In this document: positions 18,797-29,144 of the stretch, piece by piece
Position numbering within the stretch: position 1 is the first letter of the stretch
Layout: each line of letters starts with the position of its first letter
From: Desulfurispirillum indicum S5
GTDB lineage: Bacteria; Chrysiogenota; Chrysiogenetes; Chrysiogenales; Chrysiogenaceae
Direction: 5' to 3'
Assembly (NCBI RefSeq): GCF_000177635.2
Contig: NC_014836.1
Location: forward strand, 167,501-231,500
DNA length: 64,000 nt
Position numbers and translations under genes: made by a program
The notes under the pieces: model-generated
Databases searched by the model: none
The model's input: only the letters and a program-made list of their open reading frames with translations
Told to the model about the DNA's origin: nothing

Positions 18797-20602
18797 ATGC
18801 GCAAAATCCGCCAGGACAGTATTGAACGAGTACTCAACGCGGTGGATATTGTCGAGATTGTCGGTGGGCATGTGCACCTGCGCAAGGCGGGCGGCAGCCA
18901 CATCGGCCTCTGTCCTTTCCATTCGGAGAAAACCCCATCATTTCACGTTACCCCGGACAAGGGGCTCTACTACTGCTTCGGCTGTGGCGCCGGGGGCAAT
19001 GCCAGCAAATTCCTGATGGAAAAGCTGGGGATGACCTTTGTGGAGGCCATGGAGCTGCTTTCCCAGAAAACTGGAGTGGCGCTGGAGTACGAGTCGGGCA
19101 CGGAGCCTCGCGAGGACAGTCGGCGCGAAAATCTTTTGACCCTGAATCGCCGTGTGCTGCTGAGCTTTCGCAACCAGCTGGGCAAGAATGCACGGGCGAG
19201 GCAGTACCTGGAGTCGCGCCTGATTCCCGGACAGCTGATTGACGAGTTCGGCCTTGGCTACGCCGATGGCCGGGAGTACTCGCTGCTGGAGCTGTTTGAG
19301 GAAAATCACGACGATCTGTTGGAGCTGGGGTTGATTGCCAGTGGCGAAGACAAGCGGCTCTACGATCGCTTTCGCCAGCGGGTGATGTTTCCCATCTGGG
19401 ATGCTGCCGGTGGCGTGGTGGGTTTTGCCGGGCGGGACCTGTCGGGCAAGAGCCCGGCCAAGTATATGAATTCGCCGGAATCGGGCCTCTTTGAGAAGAA
19501 AAAATTGCTGTATGCCTACCATATCGCCAAGGCGTCCATCCGCAAAAAGCGGCGCGCCATCGTGGTGGAGGGATACTTTGACGTCATCCGCGCCCACCAG
19601 CAGGGATTGACGGAGACGGTGGCGGTCATGGGAACCAGTCTTTCCACCTACCATGCCCGCCTGCTGGGGCAGCAGACGGATGTCTATGTGGTTTTTGACG
19701 GAGACGAGGCCGGTTTGCGGGCTGCTTTGCGGACTTCTGAACTGTTGACCCAGAGCGATCTGGCCCTGCGGGTAGTTTTTCTGCCCGATGGTCATGATCC
19801 TGATACCTACTTTCAGCGCCACCGGGTGGAACAGTTTGAGGAGCTGCTGAGCCAGGCGCGGGATGTGGGAGAGTTTCGTATCGATCGTCTCCTTGAAAGC
19901 AGCTCCGGCGATGTGACCCAGCTTTCCCAGGCGGTGCGGGAGCTGCGGGAGTTTATCAACCGCATACCCGACAGTATCCGGCGCCAGGCTTATGCCAATT
20001 ACCTCAGGGAGCGCACCCAGATAGATCCTTTCGGGTCAGGGCAGTCGCCGTCGGGCCGTTCGCGCATGCGTCCTCCCCGCAGTGGCGGAAATCTGTCGAC
20101 AGGGCAACCCCTTGGCAGCGAAGCTTCCGGAAGTTTTTTGCGGGAAAGTCTCCGGAAAGTCAAAAAGCCCGTTGATAAAAATGATGCAGCACCATACCTT
20201 CTTAAAGTAATGTTCTCTTCGGAAGAGATGTTCGAGGAGATATCCAGTGCACTGGGTAGTGATATACTGTCTGCGCCATACAGTACGATTAAAGATCAGG
20301 CCACATCCTGGCATCTTGAGCGGCTCCCCCTGGAGCAGATCATCGAGCGCCTGATGGACAGTCCTCTGGCTGCCCCCATGGCTCATATTCTGAGCCTTGA
20401 TATTGGCAAGGAAGATATCCTGGGCATGACGCCCGATATTATAGAAAAAATAGAGTCCCTCTACATGCATCACCGCCATGAAAACCTGAAGCAACAGCTG
20501 TTCGCACCTTCCCCATCTGAATCGGGGGCCCCTCTGTCCGAGGATGAACGGCGCAGAATGCTGCAGGAGCTGCTGGAAATTCAGAGGGAGCTCACTTCAT
20601 GA
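18797..20602 (+). CDS. dnaG: DNA primase
   Basis: 601 residues. CHC2 zinc finger C39-PF-H42 ... C60-FG-C63. The RNA polymerase-like core and TOPRIM domain are intact, with VVEGYFDVI and [14 protein letters not shown] as the catalytic Glu and Asp motifs. The C-terminal helicase-interacting part (about 450-600) is present and divergent. DnaG makes RNA primers at the replication fork. ATG with GGGGAG upstream, 34 nt before rpoD, forming the common dnaG-rpoD macromolecular synthesis pair. rpsU is not in front of it here. Confidence 0.97.
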   Translation: MRKIRQDSIERVLNAVDIVEIVGGHVHLRKAGGSHIGLCPFHSEKTPSFHVTPDKGLYYCFGCGAGGNASKFLMEKLGMTFVEAMELLSQKTGVALEYESGTEPREDSRRENLLTLNRRVLLSFRNQLGKNARARQYLESRLIPGQLIDEFGLGYADGREYSLLELFEENHDDLLELGLIASGEDKRLYDRFRQRVMFPIWDAAGGVVGFAGRDLSGKSPAKYMNSPESGLFEKKKLLYAYHIAKASIRKKRRAIVVEGYFDVIRAHQQGLTETVAVMGTSLSTYHARLLGQQTDVYVVFDGDEAGLRAALRTSELLTQSDLALRVVFLPDGHDPDTYFQRHRVEQFEELLSQARDVGEFRIDRLLESSSGDVTQLSQAVRELREFINRIPDSIRRQAYANYLRERTQIDPFGSGQSPSGRSRMRPPRSGGNLSTGQPLGSEASGSFLRESLRKVKKPVDKNDAAPYLLKVMFSSEEMFEEISSALGSDILSAPYSTIKDQATSWHLERLPLEQIIERLMDSPLAAPMAHILSLDIGKEDILGMTPDIIEKIESLYMHHRHENLKQQLFAPSPSESGAPLSEDERRRMLQELLEIQRELTS

Positions 20603-20636
20603 CCCGCACCAAGTTCTTCCGGGAGGAAAATACTCA

Positions 20637-22520
20637 ATGAAATCTACTGCTGAAGATCAGAAACTTTTCACCCAGTTGATGGAGAAAAGTAAGGAACGTG
20701 GCTTTATCACCTATGACGAGCTGAATGACTTCCTGCCCAAGGAGACCACGGATCCTGACTTGATCGACTCCATCATCGAAAATCTTGGACGCATCGGCAT
20801 ACGCCTGGTTGCGACCAATAAACTCAGCAAAGGCAAGGGCGAAAGTTCTGATGAATTTGCCGTTTTCCTCAAAGATCAGCCTGCCGTTCTGGATGGCGAT
20901 GACATAGAGAACGACGATGAAGAGGAGAGTGACGAGGAGGAGAGCGAGGAGAGTACCCTCGACCTGACTCCTGATACCTCGTTTCGCACCGATGATCCCG
21001 TGCGTCTGTATCTCAAGGAAATGGGCTCGGTTCCACTGCTCACCCGCGAGGGCGAAGTGGACATTGCCAAGAAAATCGAGGCGGGCTACGAGAAGATCAT
21101 CAGCTCGCTTATTGCCATTCCCAAGGCCGTAGAGTCGCTGCAGGAGCTGGCCGAAAAGCTTGAGGCTGGTGAAATCGGGCTCAAGGATATCATCATGCTC
21201 GATGATGAGGTGGGCAGCATGGGCATCATTGGCAACTCCACCTCCTATGACGAGGACGAGGAGTCCGCGGAAGAGGATGCGGAAGACCCTTCCAGTGCCC
21301 ATGTTCGCGCAGAGAATGCCACGGAGATGCGCGACTTTGTCATCAACTCCATCTGCGATATCGGGCAGCAGCTTCTGAGCCTGCGGGAGTACAAGGCCAA
21401 GGGTAAAAAGGATAAATATCGCAAGACGCTGGAGTCCATGACGGCGGTTATTTCGGAAATTCGCCTGACCAACGAAACCATCTCGCGCATCAGCAACATG
21501 ATCAAGGAACAGTACCTGGAAAGTCGGCGTGCCGGCTCGGAACTGGCCAAGATCATCAAGGTCACCGGACTCTCCCGGGACGACCTGCAGTATCTGTGCG
21601 GCGAGGAATCCAGCGCCGAGCACGTGGAGTCGGCTCGCGCCAAGACCTCTTTGCGGGCGGAAGACTTTGAGCGCCTCCTGGGCAAGGCGTCCGAGAGCAT
21701 TGCCTCGCTCCGGGAAATTGAGGAATCCACCGGTGTCGATGCCAATGAGCTGATGAGCATTGTGCAGCAGGTGCGCGAGGGTGAAGAGGAGTCCAAAGCC
21801 GCCAAGATGCAGCTGATCGAAGCCAACCTGCGCCTGGTGGTTTCCATTGCCAAGAAGTATACCAACCGTGGCCTGCAGTTCCTGGATCTGATCCAGGAGG
21901 GAAATATCGGCCTGATGAAGGCCGTGGACAAATTTGAGTACCGTCGTGGCTACAAGTTCTCCACCTACGCCACCTGGTGGATCCGCCAGGCCATTACCCG
22001 CGCCATTGCCGATCAGGCCCGTACCATCCGCATTCCGGTGCACATGATCGAGACCATCAACAAGCTGGTGCGCACCAGCCGGAACCTGGTGCAGGAGCTG
22101 GGTCGCGAACCGACCCCCGAGGAGATTGCCGACAAGATGGATCTGCCTGTGGAAAAAGTGCGCAAAGTGCTGAAAATTGCCAAAGAACCCATCAGTCTGG
22201 AAACGCCCATTGGTGAGGAGGAGGACTCCTCCCTGGGGGACTTTATCGAGGACAAGAACACCGTATCTCCGGCGGAAGCGGTCATCAGCTTCAACCTGAA
22301 GGAGCAGGTGCGCTCGGTACTCCACACCCTCAGCGCCCGTGAAGCCGAGGTGCTGAAGCTGCGCTTTGGCATTGACACCGACAGCGATCATACCCTGGAG
22401 GAAGTGGGCAAGAAATTCAATGTCACCCGTGAGCGTATCCGGCAGATTGAAGCCAAAGCCCTGCGCAAGCTGCGCCACCCGACCAGAAGCAAGATTCTGC
22501 GCACGTTCCTGGAACCCTGA
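20637..22520 (+). CDS. rpoD: RNA polymerase primary sigma factor (sigma-70)
   Basis: 627 residues from the ATG at 20637 (GGGAGG upstream). Region 1.1 at the N-terminus, then a strongly acidic linker (about 80-105, runs of Asp and Glu), region 1.2 ([19 protein letters not shown]), a long non-conserved region, region 2 with [15 protein letters not shown] for -10 recognition and melting, region 3, and region 4.2 helix-turn-helix [20 protein letters not shown]. Directs housekeeping transcription. Ends KILRTFLEP. Co-transcribed with dnaG. Confidence 0.98.
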   Translation: MKSTAEDQKLFTQLMEKSKERGFITYDELNDFLPKETTDPDLIDSIIENLGRIGIRLVATNKLSKGKGESSDEFAVFLKDQPAVLDGDDIENDDEEESDEEESEESTLDLTPDTSFRTDDPVRLYLKEMGSVPLLTREGEVDIAKKIEAGYEKIISSLIAIPKAVESLQELAEKLEAGEIGLKDIIMLDDEVGSMGIIGNSTSYDEDEESAEEDAEDPSSAHVRAENATEMRDFVINSICDIGQQLLSLREYKAKGKKDKYRKTLESMTAVISEIRLTNETISRISNMIKEQYLESRRAGSELAKIIKVTGLSRDDLQYLCGEESSAEHVESARAKTSLRAEDFERLLGKASESIASLREIEESTGVDANELMSIVQQVREGEEESKAAKMQLIEANLRLVVSIAKKYTNRGLQFLDLIQEGNIGLMKAVDKFEYRRGYKFSTYATWWIRQAITRAIADQARTIRIPVHMIETINKLVRTSRNLVQELGREPTPEEIADKMDLPVEKVRKVLKIAKEPISLETPIGEEEDSSLGDFIEDKNTVSPAEAVISFNLKEQVRSVLHTLSAREAEVLKLRFGIDTDSDHTLEEVGKKFNVTRERIRQIEAKALRKLRHPTRSKILRTFLEP

Positions 22521-22544
22521 CAGGCGGTATTTGAAGGGTATGAA

Positions 22545-22581
22545 GGCAGCAGGAGTCAGGCATGGCCCGACCCCTGCTGCC
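22545..22581 (+). terminator. Possible terminator after rpoD
   Basis: GGCAGCAGG (22545-22553) pairs with CCTGCTGCC (22573-22581). The 19-nt loop contains a further short GTC/GAC pairing. T-rich sequence (GTTTGGGTATTTTT) follows a few bases later. Confidence 0.45.
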
Positions 22582-22731
22582 CATGTCGTTTGGGTATTTT
22601 TCCGGGGAGTTTTTTCCGGCTGACGCTGTTCTTTGTGGTCTTTGTGTGAGAATATCTGCCCGGCAGACTGGTTGCCAAGCCGGAATCGTCACCAGCCTTT
22701 TCCAATATGATGAAGCGTAAAGAGGATCTCC

Positions 22732-23883
22732 ATGCAAAAATCGTATCTCCTGGCCCCTGGCCCCACACCCGTTCCCGAGCAGGTTGCCCTGCGCATGGCC
22801 GCTCCGGCGGTTCACCATCGCACTCCGCAGTTTTCCCGTCTCTTTGCTGAAGTGGAAGAAGGTCTGAAGTACCTGCTGCAGACCCGTAACGATGTACTCA
22901 TGCTTGCCAGCAGTGGTTCCGGTGCCATGGAAGCTGCTGTTGTCAATATCATGCATTCTGCGGAAAAGGCGATCGTGGTCAACGCCGGGAAATTTGGTGA
23001 GCGCTGGGGGAAAATCTGCCAGGCCTATGGCGTGGAGGTCATCTGGCTCAACTCGCCCTGGGGAACGCCGGTCAACCCCGATGAAGTTGCCCAGGCGCTG
23101 CGGGAAAACCAGAACGTGGGAGCCGTCTTCGTGCAGGGGTGCGACACCTCGGCGACGGTTCAGCATCCCGTTGCCGCCCTTGGGGCCATCGTGAAGGAAT
23201 ACCCCCGGACCCTGCTGGTGGTGGATGGCATCACGGCGGTGGGTGCCGCTGATCTGGCCATGGATCGTGATCATATTGACGTGCTGGTTGTCGGCTCTCA
23301 GAAAGCGTTGATGCTTCCTCCGGGCCTGGCTTGTGTGGGCGTGAGCGAAAAGGCCTGGCAGAAAATGGATACTACCGATCTGCCCAGATTTTATTTTGAT
23401 ATGCGCAAGGAGCGCAAATCCCTGGCCAAGCACACCACGGCCTATACGCCGGCCACGTCTCTGATTACCGGGCTCCATGAGGTGCTTACGATGATCCGCT
23501 CCGAAGGCCTGGAGAACCTCTTCCGGCGCATTGACTGCCTGGCCCGCGCCACCCGCGCTGGTTTGCAGGCTCTGGGACTGGAGCTGCTGGCTCCCGGTGC
23601 ACCGGCAGCCTCCTGTACCGGTGCCTATCTGCCGGCTGCCATCGACGGCAAGGCCTTTGTGCGCTTTGCCCGCGATACCATGGGCGTGACCTTTGCCGGT
23701 GGCCAGGATGACCTGGAAGGAAAAATTGTTCGTATCAACCACATGGGGTATGTGGATACGTTTGATGTGATTATCAGCATCAGCGCCATGGAAATGGCCC
23801 TGAAGGCCTTTGGACACGCCTTTACACCCGGCAGTGGCGTGGGCGCTGCCCAGGAAATTCTCGCGGAAAGGTATTCCCTATGA
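22732..23883 (+). CDS. Class V PLP-dependent aminotransferase (alanine/serine-glyoxylate or phosphoserine type)
   Basis: 383 residues. Begins SYLLAPGPTPVPEQV, as in alanine-glyoxylate and SerC-like soluble hydrogenase-subunit homologues. The PLP Lys is in VVGSQKALMLPPG, and the motif VDGITAVGAADLAMD holds the pyridine-contacting Asp region. It overlaps serA by ATGA, so it probably supplies the transamination step of the serine pathway (3-phosphohydroxypyruvate to phosphoserine) in place of a canonical serC. That assignment rests on context. GAGG ribosome site before the ATG. Confidence 0.85.
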   Translation: MQKSYLLAPGPTPVPEQVALRMAAPAVHHRTPQFSRLFAEVEEGLKYLLQTRNDVLMLASSGSGAMEAAVVNIMHSAEKAIVVNAGKFGERWGKICQAYGVEVIWLNSPWGTPVNPDEVAQALRENQNVGAVFVQGCDTSATVQHPVAALGAIVKEYPRTLLVVDGITAVGAADLAMDRDHIDVLVVGSQKALMLPPGLACVGVSEKAWQKMDTTDLPRFYFDMRKERKSLAKHTTAYTPATSLITGLHEVLTMIRSEGLENLFRRIDCLARATRAGLQALGLELLAPGAPAASCTGAYLPAAIDGKAFVRFARDTMGVTFAGGQDDLEGKIVRINHMGYVDTFDVIISISAMEMALKAFGHAFTPGSGVGAAQEILAERYSL

Positions 23884-25442
23884 AAATAGTTGTATGCGAC
23901 CGGCTGGAAGCCAAGGCGACCCGCAAACTGCAGGAAAAGTATGACCAGGTGGTGCTGCTGGAGAGTCCCGATCGCCAGACCATCATTGAGCACAGCGCCG
24001 ACGCCGATGCCATCATAGTCAGAAGCCATACGGTCATTGACCGCACGATTATTGAAAACAGTCCGCGCCTGCGGGTTCTCGGAAGGGCCGGCTCAGGCTC
24101 CTATAATATCGACGTGGAAGCTGCCAGCAAAAGAGGCATTGTGGTACTGCACACGCCCTTTATCTCCAGCACATCCACCGCTGAGCTGGCTATCGCCCTG
24201 CTGATCGGCGCGGCCCGCAAGCTCAAGGAAGCCACTGCCGATATGGCCGGTGGCAAGTGGGATCGCGGTGCCCTCAACGGGTTGGAACTTTCCGGCCAGA
24301 CGGTGGGTATCATCGGCTACGGAAATATCGGTCGCAAGGTGGCTGCCATCACCAAGGCCATCGGTATGGAAGTCCTGGCGTACGACCCCTATGTGCGCTA
24401 TCAGCAGACCGAATCGCCTGTTGCTGATCTGGTAAGCCTGGATGAATTGCTGACCCGCAGCACTGCTGTGATCGTCTGCTGCCCGCGGACTCCGGAAACC
24501 GCAGGCATGTTCAATGCGGCCCTGTTTGCCCGTATGCGTGCGGGTTCTTTGCTGGTCAATGTGGGCCACGGGCAGGTGGTGGTGGAAAAGGACCTGATTG
24601 CGGCCCTGGACAGCGGTCATCTTTTCGGTGCAGGCCTTGACGTGTTCGAGGAAGAGCCGACCCGTCGCGAGACGGCGGTGGTTCAGCATCCCAGGGTGTA
24701 CACCACACCCCATATAGGTGCTGCCACCATGAAAGCCCAGGAAGGCGTCTGCACTGATATCGTCGATAAGGTTATCGGTTTCCTGGACAACGGATACATC
24801 TCCGGCTCAATCAATCTGCCCGTTGTCGACGAAAATACCGAAGTGAACATCCAGGGGTATATTGAGCTGGCGGGAAAGCTGGCATCCATGGTTTCGCAGC
24901 TTGACCCCGCAACCACCAGGCTTTGCCTGCAGGTCAATGGCAAGCTGGCCTATAGTGATACCGGTGCCCTGGAAAACCGCGTGGCCAGAGAGTTTCTGTT
25001 GGCCCGGCGCCAGGAGGCCAGTGATATCAATGCCCGCTTCCTGCTGGATGACCAGGGTATCAGCATCAGCCTTGGCAAGGCCGATCAGGGCTCAGCTTTC
25101 GTCAATGAGGTTGAGGTGGCAACGGACAACTACTCCCTCAAGGGAACCCTGCTGGCCGACAAGTTCCCGCGCATCGTCGAGGTGAATGAGTACAAGATCG
25201 AAGCCGTGCCCCAGGGCACCATGCTCTTTTTCCGCAACTACGACCGTCCCGGTGTGATCGGCAGCCTCGGCCGCCTGCTGGGAGAGAAGAATATCAACGT
25301 TGCCAATATGCGCCTGGGATTCCGGGGTGACGACGAAGCCATTGCCATGGTCAATATTGACACCGCTGTGGACGCGGCAACCCTGCAGGAAATCACCCGT
25401 CTTGACAATATCATCGACTGCTTTCAACTGGAGTTTACATGA
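23880..25442 (+). CDS. serA: D-3-phosphoglycerate dehydrogenase-like protein (SerA) with altered active-site loops
   Basis: 520 residues, the long SerA form. Catalytic and Rossmann domains (about 1-310; NAD motif GIIGYGNIGRKVA), an allosteric substrate-binding domain (about 320-445) and a C-terminal ACT domain (GTMLFFRNYDRPGVIGSLG ... NVANMRLGF). Usual role is oxidation of 3-phosphoglycerate, the first step of serine synthesis. Deviations: where the family has an N-x-x-R-G catalytic Arg loop this protein reads VNVGHGQVV, i.e. His for Arg (codon CAC). GRAGSGSYNID and HTPFISSTSTAE replace the normal GRAGVGxDN and NTPxxNxxxxAE loops. The Glu of FEEEP and the His of TPHIGAAT are kept. Overlaps the aminotransferase and hisZ by 4 nt each. 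Confidence 0.85.
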   Translation: MKIVVCDRLEAKATRKLQEKYDQVVLLESPDRQTIIEHSADADAIIVRSHTVIDRTIIENSPRLRVLGRAGSGSYNIDVEAASKRGIVVLHTPFISSTSTAELAIALLIGAARKLKEATADMAGGKWDRGALNGLELSGQTVGIIGYGNIGRKVAAITKAIGMEVLAYDPYVRYQQTESPVADLVSLDELLTRSTAVIVCCPRTPETAGMFNAALFARMRAGSLLVNVGHGQVVVEKDLIAALDSGHLFGAGLDVFEEEPTRRETAVVQHPRVYTTPHIGAATMKAQEGVCTDIVDKVIGFLDNGYISGSINLPVVDENTEVNIQGYIELAGKLASMVSQLDPATTRLCLQVNGKLAYSDTGALENRVAREFLLARRQEASDINARFLLDDQGISISLGKADQGSAFVNEVEVATDNYSLKGTLLADKFPRIVEVNEYKIEAVPQGTMLFFRNYDRPGVIGSLGRLLGEKNINVANMRLGFRGDDEAIAMVNIDTAVDAATLQEITRLDNIIDCFQLEFT

Positions 25443-26599
25443 ATACACCCGGCACCATGGAACCGAAGGATATCCCCAAAGGCTTTCGCGCCTCCATAGG
25501 CCCGCAGGCACGGACCATCTTCTCCCTGGAGAAGGACATGGTGGATATCTTCCAGTCCTGGGGCTATCAGCCGATTCTGACCCCCAGCCTGGAGTACGAG
25601 GACGTTATCGCCCGCGCCCTGGATGAAAACACCCTGCCCAGCACCTATCGCATCATCGACAGCATTACCGGGCGCGTCCTGCTGCTGCGCCCCGACTTTA
25701 CCCCCTCCATAGCGCGGGCCTACTCCACGGCCACCACCAAGCTTGGCGACTGCGTGCGCCTGTGCTACAGCGGCTCGGTATTTCGCTCCATCAACAAGCA
25801 CGAGGGCAACCAGGCCCAGGTGGTTCAGGCGGGGGGGGAATTCCTGGGCTGTTCATCCCTTGAAGCGGATTTTGAAGCCATTGCGCTGTGCGTGCACGCC
25901 ATTGGTCAGGTCAGCAGCCATGGCCTGAATCTGGTGCTCACCCACAGCCGTTTTATCGGTGGCATCCTTGCGGCGCTGGAGGTGGAGCCTGCCATGGAGA
26001 AGGCCATTGTCAGCGCCCTGCACAAAAAGGATCTCTCCGCGCTGAAGGAGCTGTTGGAACAGTCCGGAACCACCTACCACAACCGCGAAGTGCTGCTGAA
26101 GCTGCCCGGCCTGATTGGTGATACCAGCCTGATCGACCGCGCCCGCAGCCTTGTCTGTAACGAGACTTCCCACCGGGCTCTCGATGAGCTGGGGGCCCTG
26201 CTGCAGAAACTGGAGCATATTGGCTGTCGCATCACTCTGGATCTTTCCGAGCTCTCCTACCTGAACTACTACACCGGGTGCAGCTTTGAACTCTATGACG
26301 AAGAGTGCGGCATGAAGGTGGCTGGCGGCGGACGTTACGACAACCTGGTTGGCAAGTATACCCATCCCACACCTGCCGTGGGATTCGCCGTCAACATCAA
26401 TCACCTGTGCGAAGCGGGTCTGCGAAATCAGCATGAAATCCTTGTGGATTATGTGGTATACAGTGAGAGCGATACCCTGGAACAGGCCCAGCAGGAAGTG
26501 GAACGTCTGCGCCGCCAGGGACACAGTGCCTTCTGGATAACGGCCTCCAGCGCCGCTCAACACCAGCAGCGTGCCAGAAACATCATCAAGTTACCGTAA
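25439..26599 (+). CDS. hisZ: ATP phosphoribosyltransferase regulatory subunit
   Basis: 386 residues, a histidyl-tRNA synthetase paralogue without the anticodon domain. Class II core motifs are visible: RPDFTPSIARAYST (motif 2-like), SELSYLNYYTGCSFELY and GGGRYDNLVGKY. HisZ partners with a short-form HisG in the first step of histidine synthesis; hisG itself is outside the window. The C-terminus is short and ends with SAAQHQQRARNIIKLP. Start ATG overlaps the serA stop; purA follows after 66 nt. Confidence 0.9.
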   Translation: MNTPGTMEPKDIPKGFRASIGPQARTIFSLEKDMVDIFQSWGYQPILTPSLEYEDVIARALDENTLPSTYRIIDSITGRVLLLRPDFTPSIARAYSTATTKLGDCVRLCYSGSVFRSINKHEGNQAQVVQAGGEFLGCSSLEADFEAIALCVHAIGQVSSHGLNLVLTHSRFIGGILAALEVEPAMEKAIVSALHKKDLSALKELLEQSGTTYHNREVLLKLPGLIGDTSLIDRARSLVCNETSHRALDELGALLQKLEHIGCRITLDLSELSYLNYYTGCSFELYDEECGMKVAGGGRYDNLVGKYTHPTPAVGFAVNINHLCEAGLRNQHEILVDYVVYSESDTLEQAQQEVERLRRQGHSAFWITASSAAQHQQRARNIIKLP

Positions 26600-26665
26600 C
26601 CGATAGTTGAAATACTTGCCGCAGCCTGACGAGCATCGACCAGGCTGCCAGAAAGAGGACTTTTC

Positions 26666-27961
26666 ATGGCAAATCTCGTTATTTTAGGCGCCCAGTGGGG
26701 CGATGAGGGAAAAGGGAAAATAGTCGACCTGCTTTCGGAGAAGGCTGATGTGGTCGTTCGTTACCAGGGTGGACACAATGCCGGGCATACCGTCAAGGTC
26801 GGTGACGATGAAACTATCCTGCACCTGATTCCCAGTGGCATCCTGCACGAAGGAAAGATGTGCGTGATCGGCCAGGGTGTAGTGGTTGATCCCAAGGCCC
26901 TGCTGGATGAAATTGAAAAGCTTGAGAAAAAAGGTATCAAAGTGGCCGGTCGCCTGCTCATCTCCGAGCGCGCCAACCTGATCATGCCCTACCATCGTGT
27001 CATCGACAAATCCAACGAGAGTCACCGCGGCGAAAAGAAGATCGGCACCACCGGGCGCGGTATCGGCCCCGCCTATTCCGACAAGATGGCCCGCATCGGC
27101 ATCCGCTTTGTGGATCTTCTGGAAACAGAGCTCTTTGCCGAGCGCCTGGCTGACAACCTGCAGAACTACAACTATATTCTCGAAAAACTCTACCACCACC
27201 CCGACCTCAAATTTGCCCAGGTTTTCGCTGAGTACGAAGAGTATGGTCAACGCCTGAAGCCCTATATCGCCGATACCTCCCTCTACCTCGCCAACGCCAT
27301 GGCCCGGGGGGAGAAAATTCTCTTCGAAGGGGCCCAGGGCACGCTGCTGGATGTGGACAGCGGCACCTATCCCTATGTCACCTCATCTTCCTGCTGCAGT
27401 GGTGGCAGCCTGACGGGAACTGGTGTGGGCCCCCAGGCCATCAACCATGTGGTGGGCGTCATGAAAGCCTATACCACCCGTGTGGGCGAAGGGCCGTTCC
27501 CCACGGAGCTGCTGGATGCCGATGGCGAAAAACTGCGTGAAATCGGACATGAATATGGCGCCACTACCGGACGGCCCCGTCGCTGCGGCTGGTTTGACTC
27601 GGTTGTTGGCCGCTATGCGGTGCGCACCAATGGCCTGACCGGCCTGGCTGTCACCAAGCTTGATGTGCTCGATGCCTTTGATACCATCAAGATCTGCACC
27701 GGCTACAAGATTGATGGCGAAGTGGTTCAGGAATTCCCCGCCAGCCTCAGCAAACTGCGCAGAATCGAGCCGGTTTTCGAAGAGATGCCTGGCTGGAAGA
27801 CATCCACCGTTGGCGCCAAAGGGGAACAGGATCTGCCACCGAATGCCGTGGCGTACCTGCGCCGCATTGAGGAGCTGGTCGGCTGCAAGGCTGTTCTCGT
27901 CTCCACTGGCCCGAAGCGTGATCAGACGTACTTTACGCCCGATTTTGACACCCTGCTGTAA
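26666..27961 (+). CDS. purA: Adenylosuccinate synthetase
   Basis: 431 residues, family-typical. Begins MANLVILGAQWGDEGKGK (GTP P-loop with catalytic Asp) and has the conserved GGHNAGHTV, IGTTGRGIGPAYSDK, FEGAQGTLLD and TTGRPRRCGWFD blocks. Converts IMP and aspartate to adenylosuccinate using GTP. Likely the last gene of the aminotransferase-serA-hisZ-purA transcription unit; a small inverted repeat (26621-26648) lies in the gap before it. A bidirectional terminator follows. Confidence 0.97.
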   Translation: MANLVILGAQWGDEGKGKIVDLLSEKADVVVRYQGGHNAGHTVKVGDDETILHLIPSGILHEGKMCVIGQGVVVDPKALLDEIEKLEKKGIKVAGRLLISERANLIMPYHRVIDKSNESHRGEKKIGTTGRGIGPAYSDKMARIGIRFVDLLETELFAERLADNLQNYNYILEKLYHHPDLKFAQVFAEYEEYGQRLKPYIADTSLYLANAMARGEKILFEGAQGTLLDVDSGTYPYVTSSSCCSGGSLTGTGVGPQAINHVVGVMKAYTTRVGEGPFPTELLDADGEKLREIGHEYGATTGRPRRCGWFDSVVGRYAVRTNGLTGLAVTKLDVLDAFDTIKICTGYKIDGEVVQEFPASLSKLRRIEPVFEEMPGWKTSTVGAKGEQDLPPNAVAYLRRIEELVGCKAVLVSTGPKRDQTYFTPDFDTLL

Positions 27962-27975
27962 TTCCTTTTCCCATA

Positions 27976-28011
27976 AAAAAAGCGCAGATGCTCCTGGCAT
28001 CTGCGCTTTTT
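27976..28011. terminator. Bidirectional rho-independent terminator between purA and the DsbA-like gene
   Basis: Perfect 15-bp stem AAAAAGCGCAGATGC / GCATCTGCGCTTTTT (27977-27991, 27997-28011) with 5-nt loop. A-tract and T-tract on the two sides serve both converging transcripts. Confidence 0.9.
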
Positions 28012-28026
28012 CTGTTGAATGGTTTT

Positions 28027-28893
28027 TTACTTGAGCATCTCGCTGATCACATCCTGATTGAAGCCACCGGGAACCACGCGGCCGTTGATGACCACCACGG
28101 GGGTTCCGCTCCAGCCCTGGGCGCGGGCGAAATGGGTGGACTCCTGAATCGTCGCGCTGATCTGGCCGTCATGCTGGTCCAGATAGGCTTTGACCTTCTC
28201 CCTCTCGGCTGCCGGAACCGCTTCGAGGGCAGCCTGGGTTGCCTGCTGAGGAGTCATGCGGGCCATGCTCTTGCTGTACATGCCGCTTTTCACGGCGTGG
28301 ATATCCTGAACCCCAGCGCGTTTGGCGGCCAGAACCACCTTGGCCTGAACCAGTGAGTTGGGGAAGAGGACAAAATCTTTGGTGTAGAAGGCGACAGTGT
28401 TGCCTGCCTTGCCGTGCAGGAACTCGTAGGCCTGGGCGCAGTAACCGCAGTCGTAGTCGCCGAATGCCACGACGACTGTACTGGCGTTGGGGTTCCCTGC
28501 CGCCAGGTCTTCCGCGCTCAGGGGGATTTCCAGAGCCGGGGCAAAGCGGGCTTTGGCCTCAGCGATGACATCGGAGCGGTCAGTCAGGTCAAGGGCCTGC
28601 CCCAGAACGTAGCGACCATCGGAAATTTCGATGACCTGTTGGGAGCGCTCTCCCTGCTGGTCTTTCCAGCGTACCGTCAGGTCAAAGTAATTAAAGCCGG
28701 AAAAGAGTGCCTCTTCGCGGTTGATCTCAATACAGCTCTGGTCGGGAAGGTAGGGTATCAGGTTACGGGCGAGTGTCTTTGCCGTGCGGGTCTGGGGAGC
28801 TTTTGGGGGGTCACAGAGGCTGGCAGCGACAGCGGTTGTACCGATGCTGGCCAGCGCAAGGGCCATCAGACAGAAAAAAAAAGAACGCAACAT
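28027..28893 (-). CDS. Periplasmic DsbA/DsbC-family thiol-disulfide protein
   Basis: 288 residues. Signal peptide (about 1-24, ending AVAAS), then an N-terminal domain of about 100 residues with two Cys (C27, C54) as in DsbC/DsbG-like disulfide isomerases. A thioredoxin domain follows with active site C149-G-Y-C152 (FGDYDCGYC) and the cis-Pro loop SGTPVVVINGRVVPGG. Probably oxidises or isomerises disulfides in exported proteins, such as the Cys-containing pilins encoded here. AGGAG before the ATG. Single gene with a strong terminator behind it. Confidence 0.82.
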   Translation of the reverse strand: MLRSFFFCLMALALASIGTTAVAASLCDPPKAPQTRTAKTLARNLIPYLPDQSCIEINREEALFSGFNYFDLTVRWKDQQGERSQQVIEISDGRYVLGQALDLTDRSDVIAEAKARFAPALEIPLSAEDLAAGNPNASTVVVAFGDYDCGYCAQAYEFLHGKAGNTVAFYTKDFVLFPNSLVQAKVVLAAKRAGVQDIHAVKSGMYSKSMARMTPQQATQAALEAVPAAEREKVKAYLDQHDGQISATIQESTHFARAQGWSGTPVVVINGRVVPGGFNQDVISEMLK

Positions 28894-29144
28894 AATATCT
28901 CCTGGTAATGAAGGTCATCTGCAGGCGGAACAACACACACACCGTTGAGGACTCCTCCTCGCATCGCCAGCAGATGCACCATGTCAAAGTACGGGAAATG
29001 GCGCTAAAGTGCAAGGAGCAATACGTCAGAAGCCTCCGGAGGGTTGCTGACGGAAAGAGGGGATAGCGAAAACCGGTGTGTTGGCGTATCCTTTCCGGCG
29101 TGGCAGCAGTATGTTTTGATGATTGATATATGCAGGAGAAGTCA

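Noticed and set aside
20634-22478. 614-codon minus-strand frame opposite rpoD
   Set aside because: Shadow of rpoD, composition is low-complexity His/Gly/Leu-rich, no family resemblance.
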